A DNA stretch of 64,000 bases from assembly GCF_900172255.1 (NCBI RefSeq), contig NZ_FWFU01000001.1, forward strand, positions 744,001-808,000, read 5' to 3'. The stretch is from Roseovarius halotolerans. Lineage in GTDB: Bacteria > Pseudomonadota > Alphaproteobacteria > Rhodobacterales > Rhodobacteraceae. Positions 32,310 through 41,178 of the stretch are shown piece after piece (position 1 is the stretch's first letter; every line of letters starts with the position of its first letter). Both the position numbers and the translations under genes were made by a program. The notes beneath the pieces were generated by a model. It was not told the DNA's origin. It saw nothing but the letters and a program-made list of their open reading frames with translations, and did not search any database.

Positions 32310-32415
32310 CGATGCCGCAGCCACAGCGCCGTCCAAGACTCTGCTTGCTCCTGCGCGCGGCGCACCTAGAAGGGCGGCTGATTTTGACCGCCGCGGACGC
32401 CTCCGCGCCCCGATG
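32310..32415 (+). repeat. Long direct repeat R1 (left copy)
   Basis: A 106-bp segment from CGATGCCGCAGCC to CGCCCCGATG. It matches 45441-45547 with about five substitutions and one 1-nt gap by hand alignment. It contains the promoter-like TTGCTC-N16-TAGAAG and the GC hairpins of the tig leader but no tig. It lies in the 356-nt gene-free stretch 32112-32467; the rest of that stretch is AT-richer sequence with no credible gene. Confidence 0.9.
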
Positions 32416-32467
32416 GCTGCAAGCTGCAGCGGCAGACCGCCCGGTTTGAGACTACTGTTCGTGGCCC

Positions 32468-33205
32468 TCAGGTCAGTGTCTCGGACAAGGTCGACTTGGG
32501 ATATGCCCCGCCCAATGCTTCTGAAAGTTCGCGCGCTGCCGTTAGCAGCGGTTGCTTCATTCTGGCGACGTCCTCGGGCGAGAACCGTTCCTTCGGGCCG
32601 GAGAGCGAAAGCGCGCCCATCAGGCTGTCACCACTTGAAAAGACCGGAACTGCGATGCCGGCGCAGAACTTGTCACGTTCCCCCAGGGAAATCGCAAAGC
32701 ATTCGTCATGAATCTGGCGGAGGCTGGGATCATCTGGAAGGTCACCGCTGAAAGCGAGCAGAACCTTGCCCGCCGCCCCACGGCGTATGGGCAGGCGATC
32801 CCCGGCCTGAACACGATCGAGCGTTGAATGCCGGGAGTCGAGCCGGAACAGGCAGAGCCGCTCGTCCGCCGTCTGGCGGATATGGAAAGACGGACTCTCG
32901 GTGCCTTGATCGACCAGCCGTTCCATCACCGGCATGATGATGTGCCTCAGAGGATTGCTTCGCTCATAGGCAAGCCCCAGCTGCATGATCATGGGCCCAA
33001 GGGCGTATTTGGATTCTTCGACGCGCATGATGTAGCCAGCATCGAGAAGGGACTCGAGAATCCGCAGGATCGTGCTTTTGTAGAGGCCGGTGGCGCGCGC
33101 GATCTCGCTGAGATTGCGCGGAACGGTCGATTGTTCGAGCGCGGCCAGGATCGCCAGCGCCCGGTCTACAGCGGCGACGCCGCGTTGTTCAGTCTTGTCA
33201 CTCAC
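32468..33205 (-). CDS. IclR-family transcriptional regulator
   Basis: A 245-residue regulator. The N-terminal winged helix-turn-helix (VDRALAILAALEQ, LSEIARATGLYKSTILRILESL) is followed by an IclR effector domain (RLDSRHSTLDRVQAGDRLPIRRGAAGKVLLAF, ISLGERDKFCAGIAVPVF, GALSLSGPKERFS). It most likely controls the adjacent catabolic genes in response to a pathway metabolite. It is transcribed in the same direction as tcuB but lies downstream of it, 59 nt away, so it may be the last gene of that operon. Confidence 0.9.
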   Translation of the reverse strand: MSDKTEQRGVAAVDRALAILAALEQSTVPRNLSEIARATGLYKSTILRILESLLDAGYIMRVEESKYALGPMIMQLGLAYERSNPLRHIIMPVMERLVDQGTESPSFHIRQTADERLCLFRLDSRHSTLDRVQAGDRLPIRRGAAGKVLLAFSGDLPDDPSLRQIHDECFAISLGERDKFCAGIAVPVFSSGDSLMGALSLSGPKERFSPEDVARMKQPLLTAARELSEALGGAYPKSTLSETLT

Positions 33206-33264
33206 CTGAACATCCTCGTCTTGGGGTTGTCTGTTTTTGCCACAGCGTTTTGTTCCATTGCAAC

Positions 33265-34371
33265 TTAATCCGTTTGCAGACTGTGACGGCGCATGTCGCG
33301 CGCATGGCGGGCCAGGGCGAGATAGCGATAGAGACCGTGGACGAACTTGCCGTAGGGCATCGTCAGGAAGAATGTGAGCACCGCGCCGAGGTGCAGGGCC
33401 AGGAGCGGGCCGAGCAGGGGCGTTTCTCCGAGGAGACGGAGGGCCAGACCGCTTGTGCCGGTGATGAGGAGGATCAGGATGAAACCGACCTCCATGCCGC
33501 GAAACCCTTGGGTGCCAAGTTCATTCATGCGGGTTTGCTTGGCCCTGAGCAGGCCGAGCGGCCCGACCGTCAGCCCGATGCCGCCCGCGATACCCAGCAG
33601 GGCGGGGCCGCTGTGCCATGCATAGGGAGCGGACCACCCGAGGATGTAGTGATAAAGGGTGGCGAGCGATGTCGCGGCAAAGCACAGCAGAAAGCCGTAG
33701 AAGGTGAAGTGGTGCCAGAGCTTGCGGCGGTCGTCGGGCTGGTCGCTGTCGTTGAAACAGCCCATGCCCCCGCCATCGAGATAGCGCAGGCGCGCCGCAT
33801 CATGTGCAGCATGCGCATGATCGATCGCGCCGATCTGCGGTGTGCCGGCGTCCCGCCAGAAGGCCCTCGCGCCCATGAATACAGCGACCAGCATCCACAG
33901 GAAGGCCGCGCCGAAGAGGGCGACCATCGCGTTATGGGGCATCAGCGCATAGAACCGCCCTTCGGCCAGATGCGCCGATGTCAGCGCACCGGGATCGCCC
34001 GCCGCGACAAAGCCCGCGATGAACAGCGCGACCGTCAGGGTCAGACCGATCGCCAGCGCCGTTCCGTGGCGCGCGAAAAGAGGGCGGGCGGCGGCGGGCC
34101 AGGCGTAATGCGCGTAGCTTTCGCTGCGCACCTGCGCCAGCGTGCCGGGCACGTTCACGGCGAATTCATGCGGCGGCGTGAACTGGCAATCGTGATAGCA
34201 GGCGCCGCAATTGTGGCACAGGTTGGCGAGGTGGTTGAGATCGCCGTCGCTGAACGAGCGCTTCAGTTCCATCGCCGGAAAGACAGCGCATAGTCCTTCG
34301 CAGTAGCGGCAGGAATTGCAGACCGTCATCAGGCGGTTGGCTTCGGTCAGGGCAGGGGTGCTATGCGACAT
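33265..34371 (-). CDS. tcuB: TcuB-like 4Fe-4S/heme b membrane electron carrier
   Basis: A 368-residue homologue of tricarballylate utilisation protein B, which reoxidises the FADH2 of TcuA and passes electrons to the quinone pool. Two ferredoxin-type cysteine sets are seen at the N-terminus: CNSCRYCEGLC and CHNCGACYHDC. Five or six membrane helices follow, with histidines such as WHHFTFYGFLLCF and TLYHYILGW suitable for heme b. It overlaps tcuA by 11 nt. Close relatives also include the CitB/CobZ group, so the substrate need not be tricarballylate. Confidence 0.88.
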   Translation of the reverse strand: MSHSTPALTEANRLMTVCNSCRYCEGLCAVFPAMELKRSFSDGDLNHLANLCHNCGACYHDCQFTPPHEFAVNVPGTLAQVRSESYAHYAWPAAARPLFARHGTALAIGLTLTVALFIAGFVAAGDPGALTSAHLAEGRFYALMPHNAMVALFGAAFLWMLVAVFMGARAFWRDAGTPQIGAIDHAHAAHDAARLRYLDGGGMGCFNDSDQPDDRRKLWHHFTFYGFLLCFAATSLATLYHYILGWSAPYAWHSGPALLGIAGGIGLTVGPLGLLRAKQTRMNELGTQGFRGMEVGFILILLITGTSGLALRLLGETPLLGPLLALHLGAVLTFFLTMPYGKFVHGLYRYLALARHARDMRRHSLQTD

Positions 34372-35746
34372 GGGCTGCGGCCTCCTCTCCGGCGAGCCGT
34401 CCGAAGACGGCGCCGATGGTCATGCCGATCCCGGCAGCGTAGCCTTGCCCCAGCACATTCCCGGCCATGATTTCCCCGGCGGCGAACATGTTCTCCGAGA
34501 CGGCACCGTCCGCCATGACCATGCGGGCATGCGCATCGACGCGCACGCCGAGATAGGTGAAGGTGATGCCGGGGCGCACGGGATAGGCGTAGAACGGCGG
34601 TGTTTCGATCCGCTGCGCCCAGTTGGTCTTGTCGATCGGCAAGCCCTGCGTGCGATTTCCGTCCGGCTCCGTATGGTCGAAGGGGCGACCGCCGACCACG
34701 GCATTGTTGAATGCATCCACCGTGTCCGCAAGCGCCGCGGGATCAAGCGATAGCTTCCCGGCAAGACCGGCAATGCTGTCGGCTTCGACCGGAGGAAAGA
34801 GCGAGGGCATGAATTTCTCCAGGTTGGGCGCGTCGAAAACGATGTAGGCGATCTGTTCGGGTTGCGCGGCCACGAGGCGGCCCCAGATCGCGTAACGTTT
34901 GGGCCAGATATCCTCGCCCTCGTCGTAGAAACGCTCAGCATTCTTGTTGACCACGATGCCGAAAACCACGCAGTCGAGTCGGGTGATGATCCCGCCGTCG
35001 TATTTCGGGGCGCGTGCGTCGATGGCGACGGCGTGGCATTGCGCGGCATCGCCGATCTGCTGAACGCCACTGTCGATCAGCGCACGGGTGAGGCTTCCCT
35101 TGTTGTAAGGCGTGCCGCGTATCAGGAAGTTTTCCGCCCGCTCGCCCCAGCCTTCCTTGAGCCAGTCGATATCCGCCTGGAAACCACCGCTTGCGGCGAT
35201 GAAGGTCTGCGCCTCGATCCGGCTCTCACCGTCCTGGTGTCGGACGGTGGCGGCACGAAAGCGATGGCCTTCGATCTCGACCCCGGTGATTTCGTGCTCA
35301 TAGCGGACCACGACGCCCAGGCCTTCGGCCGTGCGATAAAGCGCGTTCAGCATGGACCGCCCGCCGCCGAGGAAAAAGGAGTTCGTCCGACCCAGGCTGA
35401 GCGTTCCGCCAAGCGAGGGCTGAAACCGTACGCCTTGTTCCTGAATCCAGTCGAGCATGTCATACGAGCGTGCGATCATCATCCGCGAGAGGGCTTCATC
35501 GGTGTTTCCGCCGGTGACGCGCAGCAGGTCCTCCATGAATTCGTCGCCCGTATAGGGACCGGTCAGGGTGCCGGTCGCCGCGTCATGAGCGCAGCGCATG
35601 TTGCGGGTGTGTCTTGTGTTGCCGCCGCGATAGAATTTCGGCGCTTTCTCAAGCACCAGAACCGAACAACCCGCCCGGCGCGCTGCAATCGCGGCGCAAA
35701 GCGCGGCATTGCCGCCGCCGGCGACGAGGACATCCCATTGCGTCAT
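34361..35746 (-). CDS. tcuA: TcuA-like FAD-dependent dehydrogenase
   Basis: A 461-residue flavoprotein of the fumarate reductase/succinate dehydrogenase superfamily. The N-terminal dinucleotide fold is DVLVAGGGNAALCAAIAARR with VLVLEKAPKFYRGGNTRHT. The end carries AGEIMAGNVLGQGYAAGIGMTIG, typical of tricarballylate dehydrogenase TcuA. In Salmonella TcuA oxidises tricarballylate to cis-aconitate. Here no TcuC permease accompanies it, so the substrate may differ. It overlaps both neighbours, so translation is coupled. Confidence 0.9.
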   Translation of the reverse strand: MTQWDVLVAGGGNAALCAAIAARRAGCSVLVLEKAPKFYRGGNTRHTRNMRCAHDAATGTLTGPYTGDEFMEDLLRVTGGNTDEALSRMMIARSYDMLDWIQEQGVRFQPSLGGTLSLGRTNSFFLGGGRSMLNALYRTAEGLGVVVRYEHEITGVEIEGHRFRAATVRHQDGESRIEAQTFIAASGGFQADIDWLKEGWGERAENFLIRGTPYNKGSLTRALIDSGVQQIGDAAQCHAVAIDARAPKYDGGIITRLDCVVFGIVVNKNAERFYDEGEDIWPKRYAIWGRLVAAQPEQIAYIVFDAPNLEKFMPSLFPPVEADSIAGLAGKLSLDPAALADTVDAFNNAVVGGRPFDHTEPDGNRTQGLPIDKTNWAQRIETPPFYAYPVRPGITFTYLGVRVDAHARMVMADGAVSENMFAAGEIMAGNVLGQGYAAGIGMTIGAVFGRLAGEEAAAHVA

Positions 35747-36645
35747 TGTGCGCGGTCCATGACGCGGATCAGGGCGGGGAAATAGGCGTTGTCGAGCCCG
35801 GCATCGCGGGCTTTTTCCATGCGTGATCGGGCCAGTTCCGCGCCATGCGCCTTGAAGCCGGTCAGGGTGGCCAGATCGAGCGCATAGCTGACGTCTTTCA
35901 ATGCGTAGTTGGTCGGGAAGGCCCCTTCGGGAAAGGTGTCGGGCAGCATCGCCTTCATGCCGTGATTGCGCAGTGCGAAACTGTCGGCAGATCCCTTGGA
36001 CAGGGTATCAAAGAGAAGCTCGGCGTCGACGCCCGCCGCGCGGCCAAGGGTCAGTGCCTCGGACAGGGCGACGACTGTTTCAAACAGGACCATGTTGTTC
36101 AGGATCTTGACGACCTGCCCGCAGCCGACCGGCCCGCAATGGGTGATGTCGGTGGCGGCATGGGCGAGGAGGGGGCGCAGCGTCGCGAAGTCCTCTGACG
36201 AGCCGCCGACCATGATCGACAATGTGCCATCCTCTGCCGCCTGGCGTGTGCGTGCCACGGGAGCATCGGCAAAGCGCACGCCCTTTGCGGCCAGTTCCTC
36301 GGACAGCTCGCGGGTCAGACCGACCGGGGAGGTCGATGTATCGACCACCAGCAAACCGGCGCGGGCGGCTGGCAGGATTTCGCCGCGCACGACGGAGTCG
36401 ACCTGTTTGCCACCCGGCAGCGAGAGAAACAGGATATCCACCTCGGCAACCATTGCGGCGATGTTGGGCGCCGGGGTTGCGCCAAGTTCCGCCAGGCGTG
36501 CGACCGGCGCGGGCGAAAGGTCAAACACCTGCATTGCCGCGCCGGATTTCTGCAGAATGTTGCGACAGATGGGCTCTCCCATCACACCAAGCCCGGCGAA
36601 ACCGATTTTCAGGTCTGTCTGGGGCGTTTCTTTTCGGGATGTCAT
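35743..36645 (-). CDS. NAD(P)-dependent beta-hydroxyacid dehydrogenase
   Basis: A 300-residue member of the 3-hydroxyisobutyrate dehydrogenase / tartronate semialdehyde reductase family. KIGFAGLGVMGEPICRNIL is the Rossmann motif, FADAPVARTRQAAEDGTLSIMVGG the substrate loop and GCGQVVKILNNMVLFE carries the catalytic lysine. ATG 36645 has AAGGAG upstream and overlaps the lactonase stop (ATGA); the end overlaps tcuA by 4 nt. It likely interconverts a beta-hydroxy acid and its semialdehyde within this pathway. Confidence 0.88.
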   Translation of the reverse strand: MTSRKETPQTDLKIGFAGLGVMGEPICRNILQKSGAAMQVFDLSPAPVARLAELGATPAPNIAAMVAEVDILFLSLPGGKQVDSVVRGEILPAARAGLLVVDTSTSPVGLTRELSEELAAKGVRFADAPVARTRQAAEDGTLSIMVGGSSEDFATLRPLLAHAATDITHCGPVGCGQVVKILNNMVLFETVVALSEALTLGRAAGVDAELLFDTLSKGSADSFALRNHGMKAMLPDTFPEGAFPTNYALKDVSYALDLATLTGFKAHGAELARSRMEKARDAGLDNAYFPALIRVMDRAQ

Positions 36646-37616
36646 GCGGAGTCTCCTTGGGGCACGGGAATGGACAGGATCGACGTGCCGCAAAGCGACC
36701 CGAGATAGGCGCGGCTTTCGTCGTCGGAAAAGGCGATGCTGGCGATATTGCCAAGGCGGCTTTGGCCGGTGTCGTAGAAATGCTCGCGCCCCATGCTGCC
36801 TGTGCTGAGCGCGGTTTCGACACGGTCGATCAGCGCGTCATCCCGATCTTCAAGGATCAGGCATGCCGAGCCATCCGGCGCGATCCGCCAAAGCCGGTTG
36901 GACACGATGCAGGTGACCCAGAGATTCCCGGCCCGGTCATAGCGGATGCCGTCGGGGAAATCGCCGCGACCGAACTGGACCAGCGTCTGACGGTTCGACA
37001 ACCCGTCCGGGCCGAGGTCGAATCGGGTGATTCGGCGCGCGAATGTTTCGGACACCACGAGGCCGCCGCCGTCAGGGGTGAGGCGGCATTCATTCGCAAA
37101 GCAGATGTCGTCGGCCAGGATGCGCGGCTTGCCGTTCTCGATCAGCACGATCAGGCCGTCCGCAACCTTGTCGGAATAGGCGTTGAAACGCGGCTGCTGC
37201 ACGGTGCTTACGGTGATCCAGAGCCGTCCTTCCGAATCGCTCATCACGAAATTCGCCGCGGCGAGTTCGACCCCGTCCACCACGGAGACAACGGATTCCA
37301 GTTTCTCGTCCCGTGTCAGCCGCCAGATGCCACCACCTTCGCCGATATTGGCGATCAGAACGCTGCCGTCGGCCTGCGGGGCGATTCCGTTGGGCACCAG
37401 TTCGGCCCCGTTCACCCAAGCCGGATCAGGACCATGAGTCGTGACGCGTCCGTCCTTGCTGATACGGCTGACACCGCGCGCACGATGCGAGACGACCAGC
37501 CCGCCATCCGGGGAAACGTGAATCGATTCCGGGCGGTCAAGCCCGTCGCCGACATGGGTGACATCCGCGAATGACAGTTTGGCGCCTGGGTCGGGATGGG
37601 GGGTCGTTTCGTGCAT
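36642..37616 (-). CDS. SMP-30/gluconolactonase-like hydrolase
   Basis: A 324-residue six-bladed beta-propeller of the SMP-30/gluconolactonase/LRE family. Recurrent blade motifs are PESIHVSPDGGLVVSHRARG, LVPNGIAPQADGSVLIAN, LADDICFANECRLTPDGGGL and FPDGIRYDRAGNLWVTC. Members hydrolyse lactones using a divalent metal. It is the first gene of the minus-strand operon. ATG 37616 is taken; a TTG at 37623-37625 is an alternative. Confidence 0.85.
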   Translation of the reverse strand: MHETTPHPDPGAKLSFADVTHVGDGLDRPESIHVSPDGGLVVSHRARGVSRISKDGRVTTHGPDPAWVNGAELVPNGIAPQADGSVLIANIGEGGGIWRLTRDEKLESVVSVVDGVELAAANFVMSDSEGRLWITVSTVQQPRFNAYSDKVADGLIVLIENGKPRILADDICFANECRLTPDGGGLVVSETFARRITRFDLGPDGLSNRQTLVQFGRGDFPDGIRYDRAGNLWVTCIVSNRLWRIAPDGSACLILEDRDDALIDRVETALSTGSMGREHFYDTGQSRLGNIASIAFSDDESRAYLGSLCGTSILSIPVPQGDSA

Positions 37617-37792
37617 CTCTCTCAAAATACTGAACCTTCTGTTCTGTTTTAACCGCTCGTTTCGCGCCTTGGGAGCGCGAGGAAATCAGGAATTTTGCGG
37701 AATATCCTAATTTCATGTTGCGTCTTCGCCAATCGACTCGTTATTAAATAGACCAATAGTTCTGCTGAACGCAACACTTGGGGGGGAGAGTC
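37617..37792. promoter_or_regulatory. Divergent promoter region of the catabolic module
   Basis: 176 nt between the lactonase and SCP2-like genes, markedly AT-richer than the genes. It holds short inverted repeats GAAC-N5-GTTC (37632-37644) and GTTC-N4-GAAC (37759-37770) and a central GGAATATCC. These are candidate IclR-type operators controlling both arms; none is proven. Confidence 0.4.
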
Positions 37793-38173
37793 ATGAGCGA
37801 TCAGGTCATCGAAATTTTCGACAGCCTTCCCCGTCTCATCTTGCGCCAGCCCTCGTTGCTCAGGCGGGCGGCTGCTGCCCAGGCGGTTCTGCTTCTTGAG
37901 GCCGGGCAGGCAAGCGTGCGGATGCGCCTGAGCGGTGGGAAGCTCGACATTCAGCCGATGGACGGCCCCATGCAAGGGTGGCATGTGGCGCTGCGCGCCG
38001 CGCCCGCAGCTTGGCTGGATCACTGGCAATCTGTCCCGGCACCCGACGCGTTCGACATCTTCGGCATGGCTCGGCGTGGACGGATGCGAATCGAGGGCGA
38101 TTTCACCCCGCTGATGCGGCATTTGCAGGTGATCAAGGATATCCTTGCCCTGCCGCGAGCGCATCAGTCATGA
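37793..38173 (+). CDS. Small SCP2-like domain protein
   Basis: A 126-residue soluble protein (MSDQVIEIFDSLPRLILRQP, LRAAPAAWLDHWQSVPAPDAFDIF, GRMRIEGDFTPLMRHLQVIKDIL). The strand-helix pattern and the closing RIEGDF-PLM-LQ-IKDILALPR resemble sterol carrier protein 2-like domains. In related clusters such domains precede an alpha/beta hydrolase, which is the case here: the stop overlaps the next ATG by 4 nt. It could present a hydrophobic substrate to the hydrolase; that is inference. A strong purine-rich site precedes ATG 37793. Confidence 0.6.
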   Translation: MSDQVIEIFDSLPRLILRQPSLLRRAAAAQAVLLLEAGQASVRMRLSGGKLDIQPMDGPMQGWHVALRAAPAAWLDHWQSVPAPDAFDIFGMARRGRMRIEGDFTPLMRHLQVIKDILALPRAHQS

Positions 38174-39060
38174 GCGCGCGCTTTGATCCGATCATCGGGC
38201 GCTACCTGCGTCTCGATCTTGGGGGCCGCCCGCAGCGTCTTTATGTTGAAGAGGCGGGGGAGGGGATCCCTTTGCTGTGTCTGCACACGGCTGGTGCCGA
38301 TGGGCGGCAATACCGCGACCTGATGCTGGACGAGCGCGTGACCTCGCAGTTCCGGGTCATCGCCTTTGATATGCCCTGGCATGGCAAATCAAGCCCGCCC
38401 GAGGGATGGCAGGACGAGGAATATCGCCTCAGCACCGATGCCTATGTCGGCATGATACTGGAGATATCCCAAGCGCTGGAGCTTGACCGCCCGGTCGTGT
38501 TGGGCTGTTCGATCGGCGGCAGGATCGTCTTGCAGCTTGCGGCGGATCATCCCGAGAAGTTCAGGGGCCTGATCGGCGCGCAGGGCGCCGCATGGCAAGA
38601 GCCCTGGTATGACACCGGCTGGCTGCACCGGCCGGATGTTCATGGCGGCGAGGTCTGTGCCGCGCTGATATCGGGACTGATCGCACCCGGGGGGCCAGAG
38701 GCCGACCGCCATGAAACGCTCTGGCACTACATGCAAGGCGGCCCCGGCGTGTTCAAGGGCGACCTGTGGTTCTATCGCGTCGACGGGGACCTGCGCGACG
38801 CCATCGCGCGGATCGATACCGGGCGCTGCCCCTTGTGGCTGATGGCGGGAGAGTATGATTTCTCGTGTCGTCCCGAAGACATGCAGGCCACGGCGGACGC
38901 TATTCCCGGCTGTCATTCCATCGTGATGGAGCGGCTGGGCCATTTTCCAATGAGCGAGAACTACGGACAGTTTGCCCGCAGCCTCATCCCGGTCCTGGAG
39001 GAGATCGCTGGACCGGCTCCGGCGGCGCATCGCGCCGCGGCGGAGCATCACCAATCATGA
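38170..39060 (+). CDS. Alpha/beta hydrolase
   Basis: A 296-residue alpha/beta-fold esterase or lactone/ring-fission hydrolase. The oxyanion region is LLCLHTAGADGRQYRDLM, the nucleophile elbow VVLGCSIGGRIVLQL (Ser), the acid lies in LMAGEYDFSCRPED, and the catalytic His in LGHFPMSENY. Overlap with the SCP2-like gene implies coupling. It most likely cleaves an ester, lactone or C-C bond in the imported compound. Confidence 0.85.
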   Translation: MSARFDPIIGRYLRLDLGGRPQRLYVEEAGEGIPLLCLHTAGADGRQYRDLMLDERVTSQFRVIAFDMPWHGKSSPPEGWQDEEYRLSTDAYVGMILEISQALELDRPVVLGCSIGGRIVLQLAADHPEKFRGLIGAQGAAWQEPWYDTGWLHRPDVHGGEVCAALISGLIAPGGPEADRHETLWHYMQGGPGVFKGDLWFYRVDGDLRDAIARIDTGRCPLWLMAGEYDFSCRPEDMQATADAIPGCHSIVMERLGHFPMSENYGQFARSLIPVLEEIAGPAPAAHRAAAEHHQS

Positions 39061-39078
39061 AACGGGAGGAACGTTAAT

Positions 39079-40245
39079 ATGAAACGCAATACACTTCTTG
39101 CGGCGGCATCGACCATCGCCCTGATATCGGGCGGCGCGATGGCGCAGGAGACACTCAAGCTCGGCGCACTGGTCACATTGTCCGGTGCTGGCGCGAGTTG
39201 GGGCCAAGGCATGATGCGCGCGGCCGAACTTGCCGCCGAGGACGTCAATGAAGACGGCGGTCTTGAGGTCGACGGTACGAAATACAAGGTCGAGATCATC
39301 GCCTATGACGACGCCTACAAGGCGAACGAGGCGGTTACGGCGGCGAACCGGCTCGTCTTCGAGGACGAGGTGAAATACATCATCGGCACCGTGGGGTCGG
39401 CCCCGATCCTGGCGATCCAGCCGATCACCGAGGAAAATGGCGTCATCACGATGACGCTTGGCTTTACCGGCCAGGCGCTGTCGCCCGAGAAGCCCTATAC
39501 CTTCCGCCCCAATCCGACCACGGCCGAAGTTGCGCAACCGCAGATCGACTGGATCGTGAAGACCCAGGAGGTCAAGACCGTGGGCGCGCTGTTCCCGAAG
39601 GACGAGACCGGCGAGGCCATCGCCAAGGACCTGAGCGCGGCCTATGAAAAGGCCGGAGCCACGCTGGCCGCAACCGAGTTCTTCGAGCGTGATCGCGTGG
39701 ATTTCATTCCGCTGCTGACGCGGATCATTGCGCAGGGCGTGGATGCGATCGAACTGGATGGTAACTCTCCGGCGACGGCGGGTCAGATCGTGCAGCAGGC
39801 GCGTGACCTCGGTTTCGAGGGCGTCATTCTGCGCACGGGTGGACCTGCCACGCAGGAAATCGTGAACGTGGCCGGCGAAGCGGCGACCGAAGGGATGTTC
39901 GTGCATTCGGCATTCGATCCCGGCGTCGAGTCGGCCAAGGCTTATGAAGAGCGGTTCACCTCGACCTATAACGAACCGATGAACGGCTTTTCGCCCTTCT
40001 TCTACGATGGCACGAAAATGCTGTTCCAGGCGATGCGCGACGCAGGCACTGTGGAAGATACCGAGGCCGTCAAGACGGCGCTGGAGAACATCTCGGACTA
40101 TCAGGGGATTCTCGGCACGATGAACTGGACGGGCGAGGATCGCTACGGCATCGCCCACCAGCTCGACAGCCCGTTCTATATCGCCCGCGTTGAAGGCGGC
40201 GAGGAAGTGATCGTGGCACGCTGCACCTCGGACGGCTGCGAGTAA
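39079..40245 (+). CDS. LIV-type ABC transporter substrate-binding protein
   Basis: A 388-residue periplasmic binding protein of the branched-chain amino acid (LivJ/Peripla_BP_6) family with a signal peptide ending GGAMAQ. LKLGALVTLSGAGASWGQGM and AAELAAEDVNEDGGLEVDG are the family start; GTVGSAPILAIQPITEENGV is a ligand-loop region. Members bind amino acids, amides, aromatic acids and other organic acids. It begins 18 nt after the hydrolase and is the specificity component for the transporter genes that follow. Confidence 0.92.
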   Translation: MKRNTLLAAASTIALISGGAMAQETLKLGALVTLSGAGASWGQGMMRAAELAAEDVNEDGGLEVDGTKYKVEIIAYDDAYKANEAVTAANRLVFEDEVKYIIGTVGSAPILAIQPITEENGVITMTLGFTGQALSPEKPYTFRPNPTTAEVAQPQIDWIVKTQEVKTVGALFPKDETGEAIAKDLSAAYEKAGATLAATEFFERDRVDFIPLLTRIIAQGVDAIELDGNSPATAGQIVQQARDLGFEGVILRTGGPATQEIVNVAGEAATEGMFVHSAFDPGVESAKAYEERFTSTYNEPMNGFSPFFYDGTKMLFQAMRDAGTVEDTEAVKTALENISDYQGILGTMNWTGEDRYGIAHQLDSPFYIARVEGGEEVIVARCTSDGCE

Positions 40246-40314
40246 TCCATCCCATAACGGCTGCGCGTCGCCCAGTGGCGGCGCGCGCTGCCCCATGCGA
40301 AAGGAACGGTTCCC

Positions 40315-41178
40315 GTGAGCTTTCTTATCGCCCAATCCCTGATTAACGGGGTCATCCTGGGCACACTCTACCTATTGATGGCGATCGGGTTCACGCTCGC
40401 CTTCGGCGTGATGCGGATCGTGAATTTCGCGCACGGCGAATTCTACATGATCGGTGCGTTCTGCGCCCTGATCGGTGTGACCTGGCTTGGCTTACCCTTT
40501 CCGATCACGCTGGCCCTGACGATCGCCTTCGCGATCCTGTTGGGGGCTGTGGTGGAGCGGCTCGTGTTCCGGCCATTCCGCGCCGACGAGCTGTCGGGAA
40601 TGATCGCCTCGCTCGGGTTGGCGATGATCCTTCAGCATGGTGCGCTGATCCTGTTTGGACCGGACCCGCAGGCATTTCCTTCGCTGGTTTCGGGCGTGTT
40701 CCGCTGGGGCGCGCTGATCGTGCCGAAATCGCGCGCTCTGGCGCTTGGCATCGGTATCGTGATCCTGCTCGTCTTTTATGTGTTCCTGATGCATACGCGG
40801 CATGGTCGGGCATTGCGCGCCCTGGTGCAGGATCAGGAGGTCGCGGCGGTCTTCGGTGTGCGGCTCGAGATCATGTATCCGCTGGGACTTGGCCTTGGTG
40901 TCGCGCTGGCCGCGGTGGCCGGTGGGCTGATGGCGCCGCTGTTCGGCGTGTCGCCGTTTATCGGGGGAACGCCGCTACTGAAGGCCTTCATCGTCGTCAT
41001 CCTCGGCGGACTCGGATCGATCCCCGGTGCGGCGCTGGCCGCGATCCTGCTGGGGCTGATCGAAAGCTTCACCTCGTCCTTCATCAGTGCCTCGGCCGCC
41101 GATATCGTGACTTTTGCACTGGTCATCGGTGTGCTTCTGGTGAGGCCCGCCGGATTGCTGGGGAGGGCGGAAACATGA
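40315..41178 (+). CDS. LIV-type ABC transporter permease (LivH-like)
   Basis: A 287-residue membrane protein with eight helices: LINGVILGTLYLLMAIGFTL and VNFAHGEFYMIGAF at the start and VVILGGLGSIPGAALAAILLG near the end. These are LivH signatures. It starts at GTG 40315 with AAAGGAAC upstream and overlaps livM by 4 nt. Confidence 0.93.
   Translation: MSFLIAQSLINGVILGTLYLLMAIGFTLAFGVMRIVNFAHGEFYMIGAFCALIGVTWLGLPFPITLALTIAFAILLGAVVERLVFRPFRADELSGMIASLGLAMILQHGALILFGPDPQAFPSLVSGVFRWGALIVPKSRALALGIGIVILLVFYVFLMHTRHGRALRALVQDQEVAAVFGVRLEIMYPLGLGLGVALAAVAGGLMAPLFGVSPFIGGTPLLKAFIVVILGGLGSIPGAALAAILLGLIESFTSSFISASAADIVTFALVIGVLLVRPAGLLGRAET

Noticed and set aside
32272-32751. 159-codon frame over repeat R1 and the end of iclR
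   Set aside because: Runs through the repeat and antisense to the iclR gene, with low-complexity Arg/Ser/Pro content and no ribosome site.
37632-37644. Treating GAAC-N5-GTTC as a proven IclR operator
   Set aside because: The arms are only 4 bp and such matches are frequent by chance; kept only as part of a low-confidence regulatory region.
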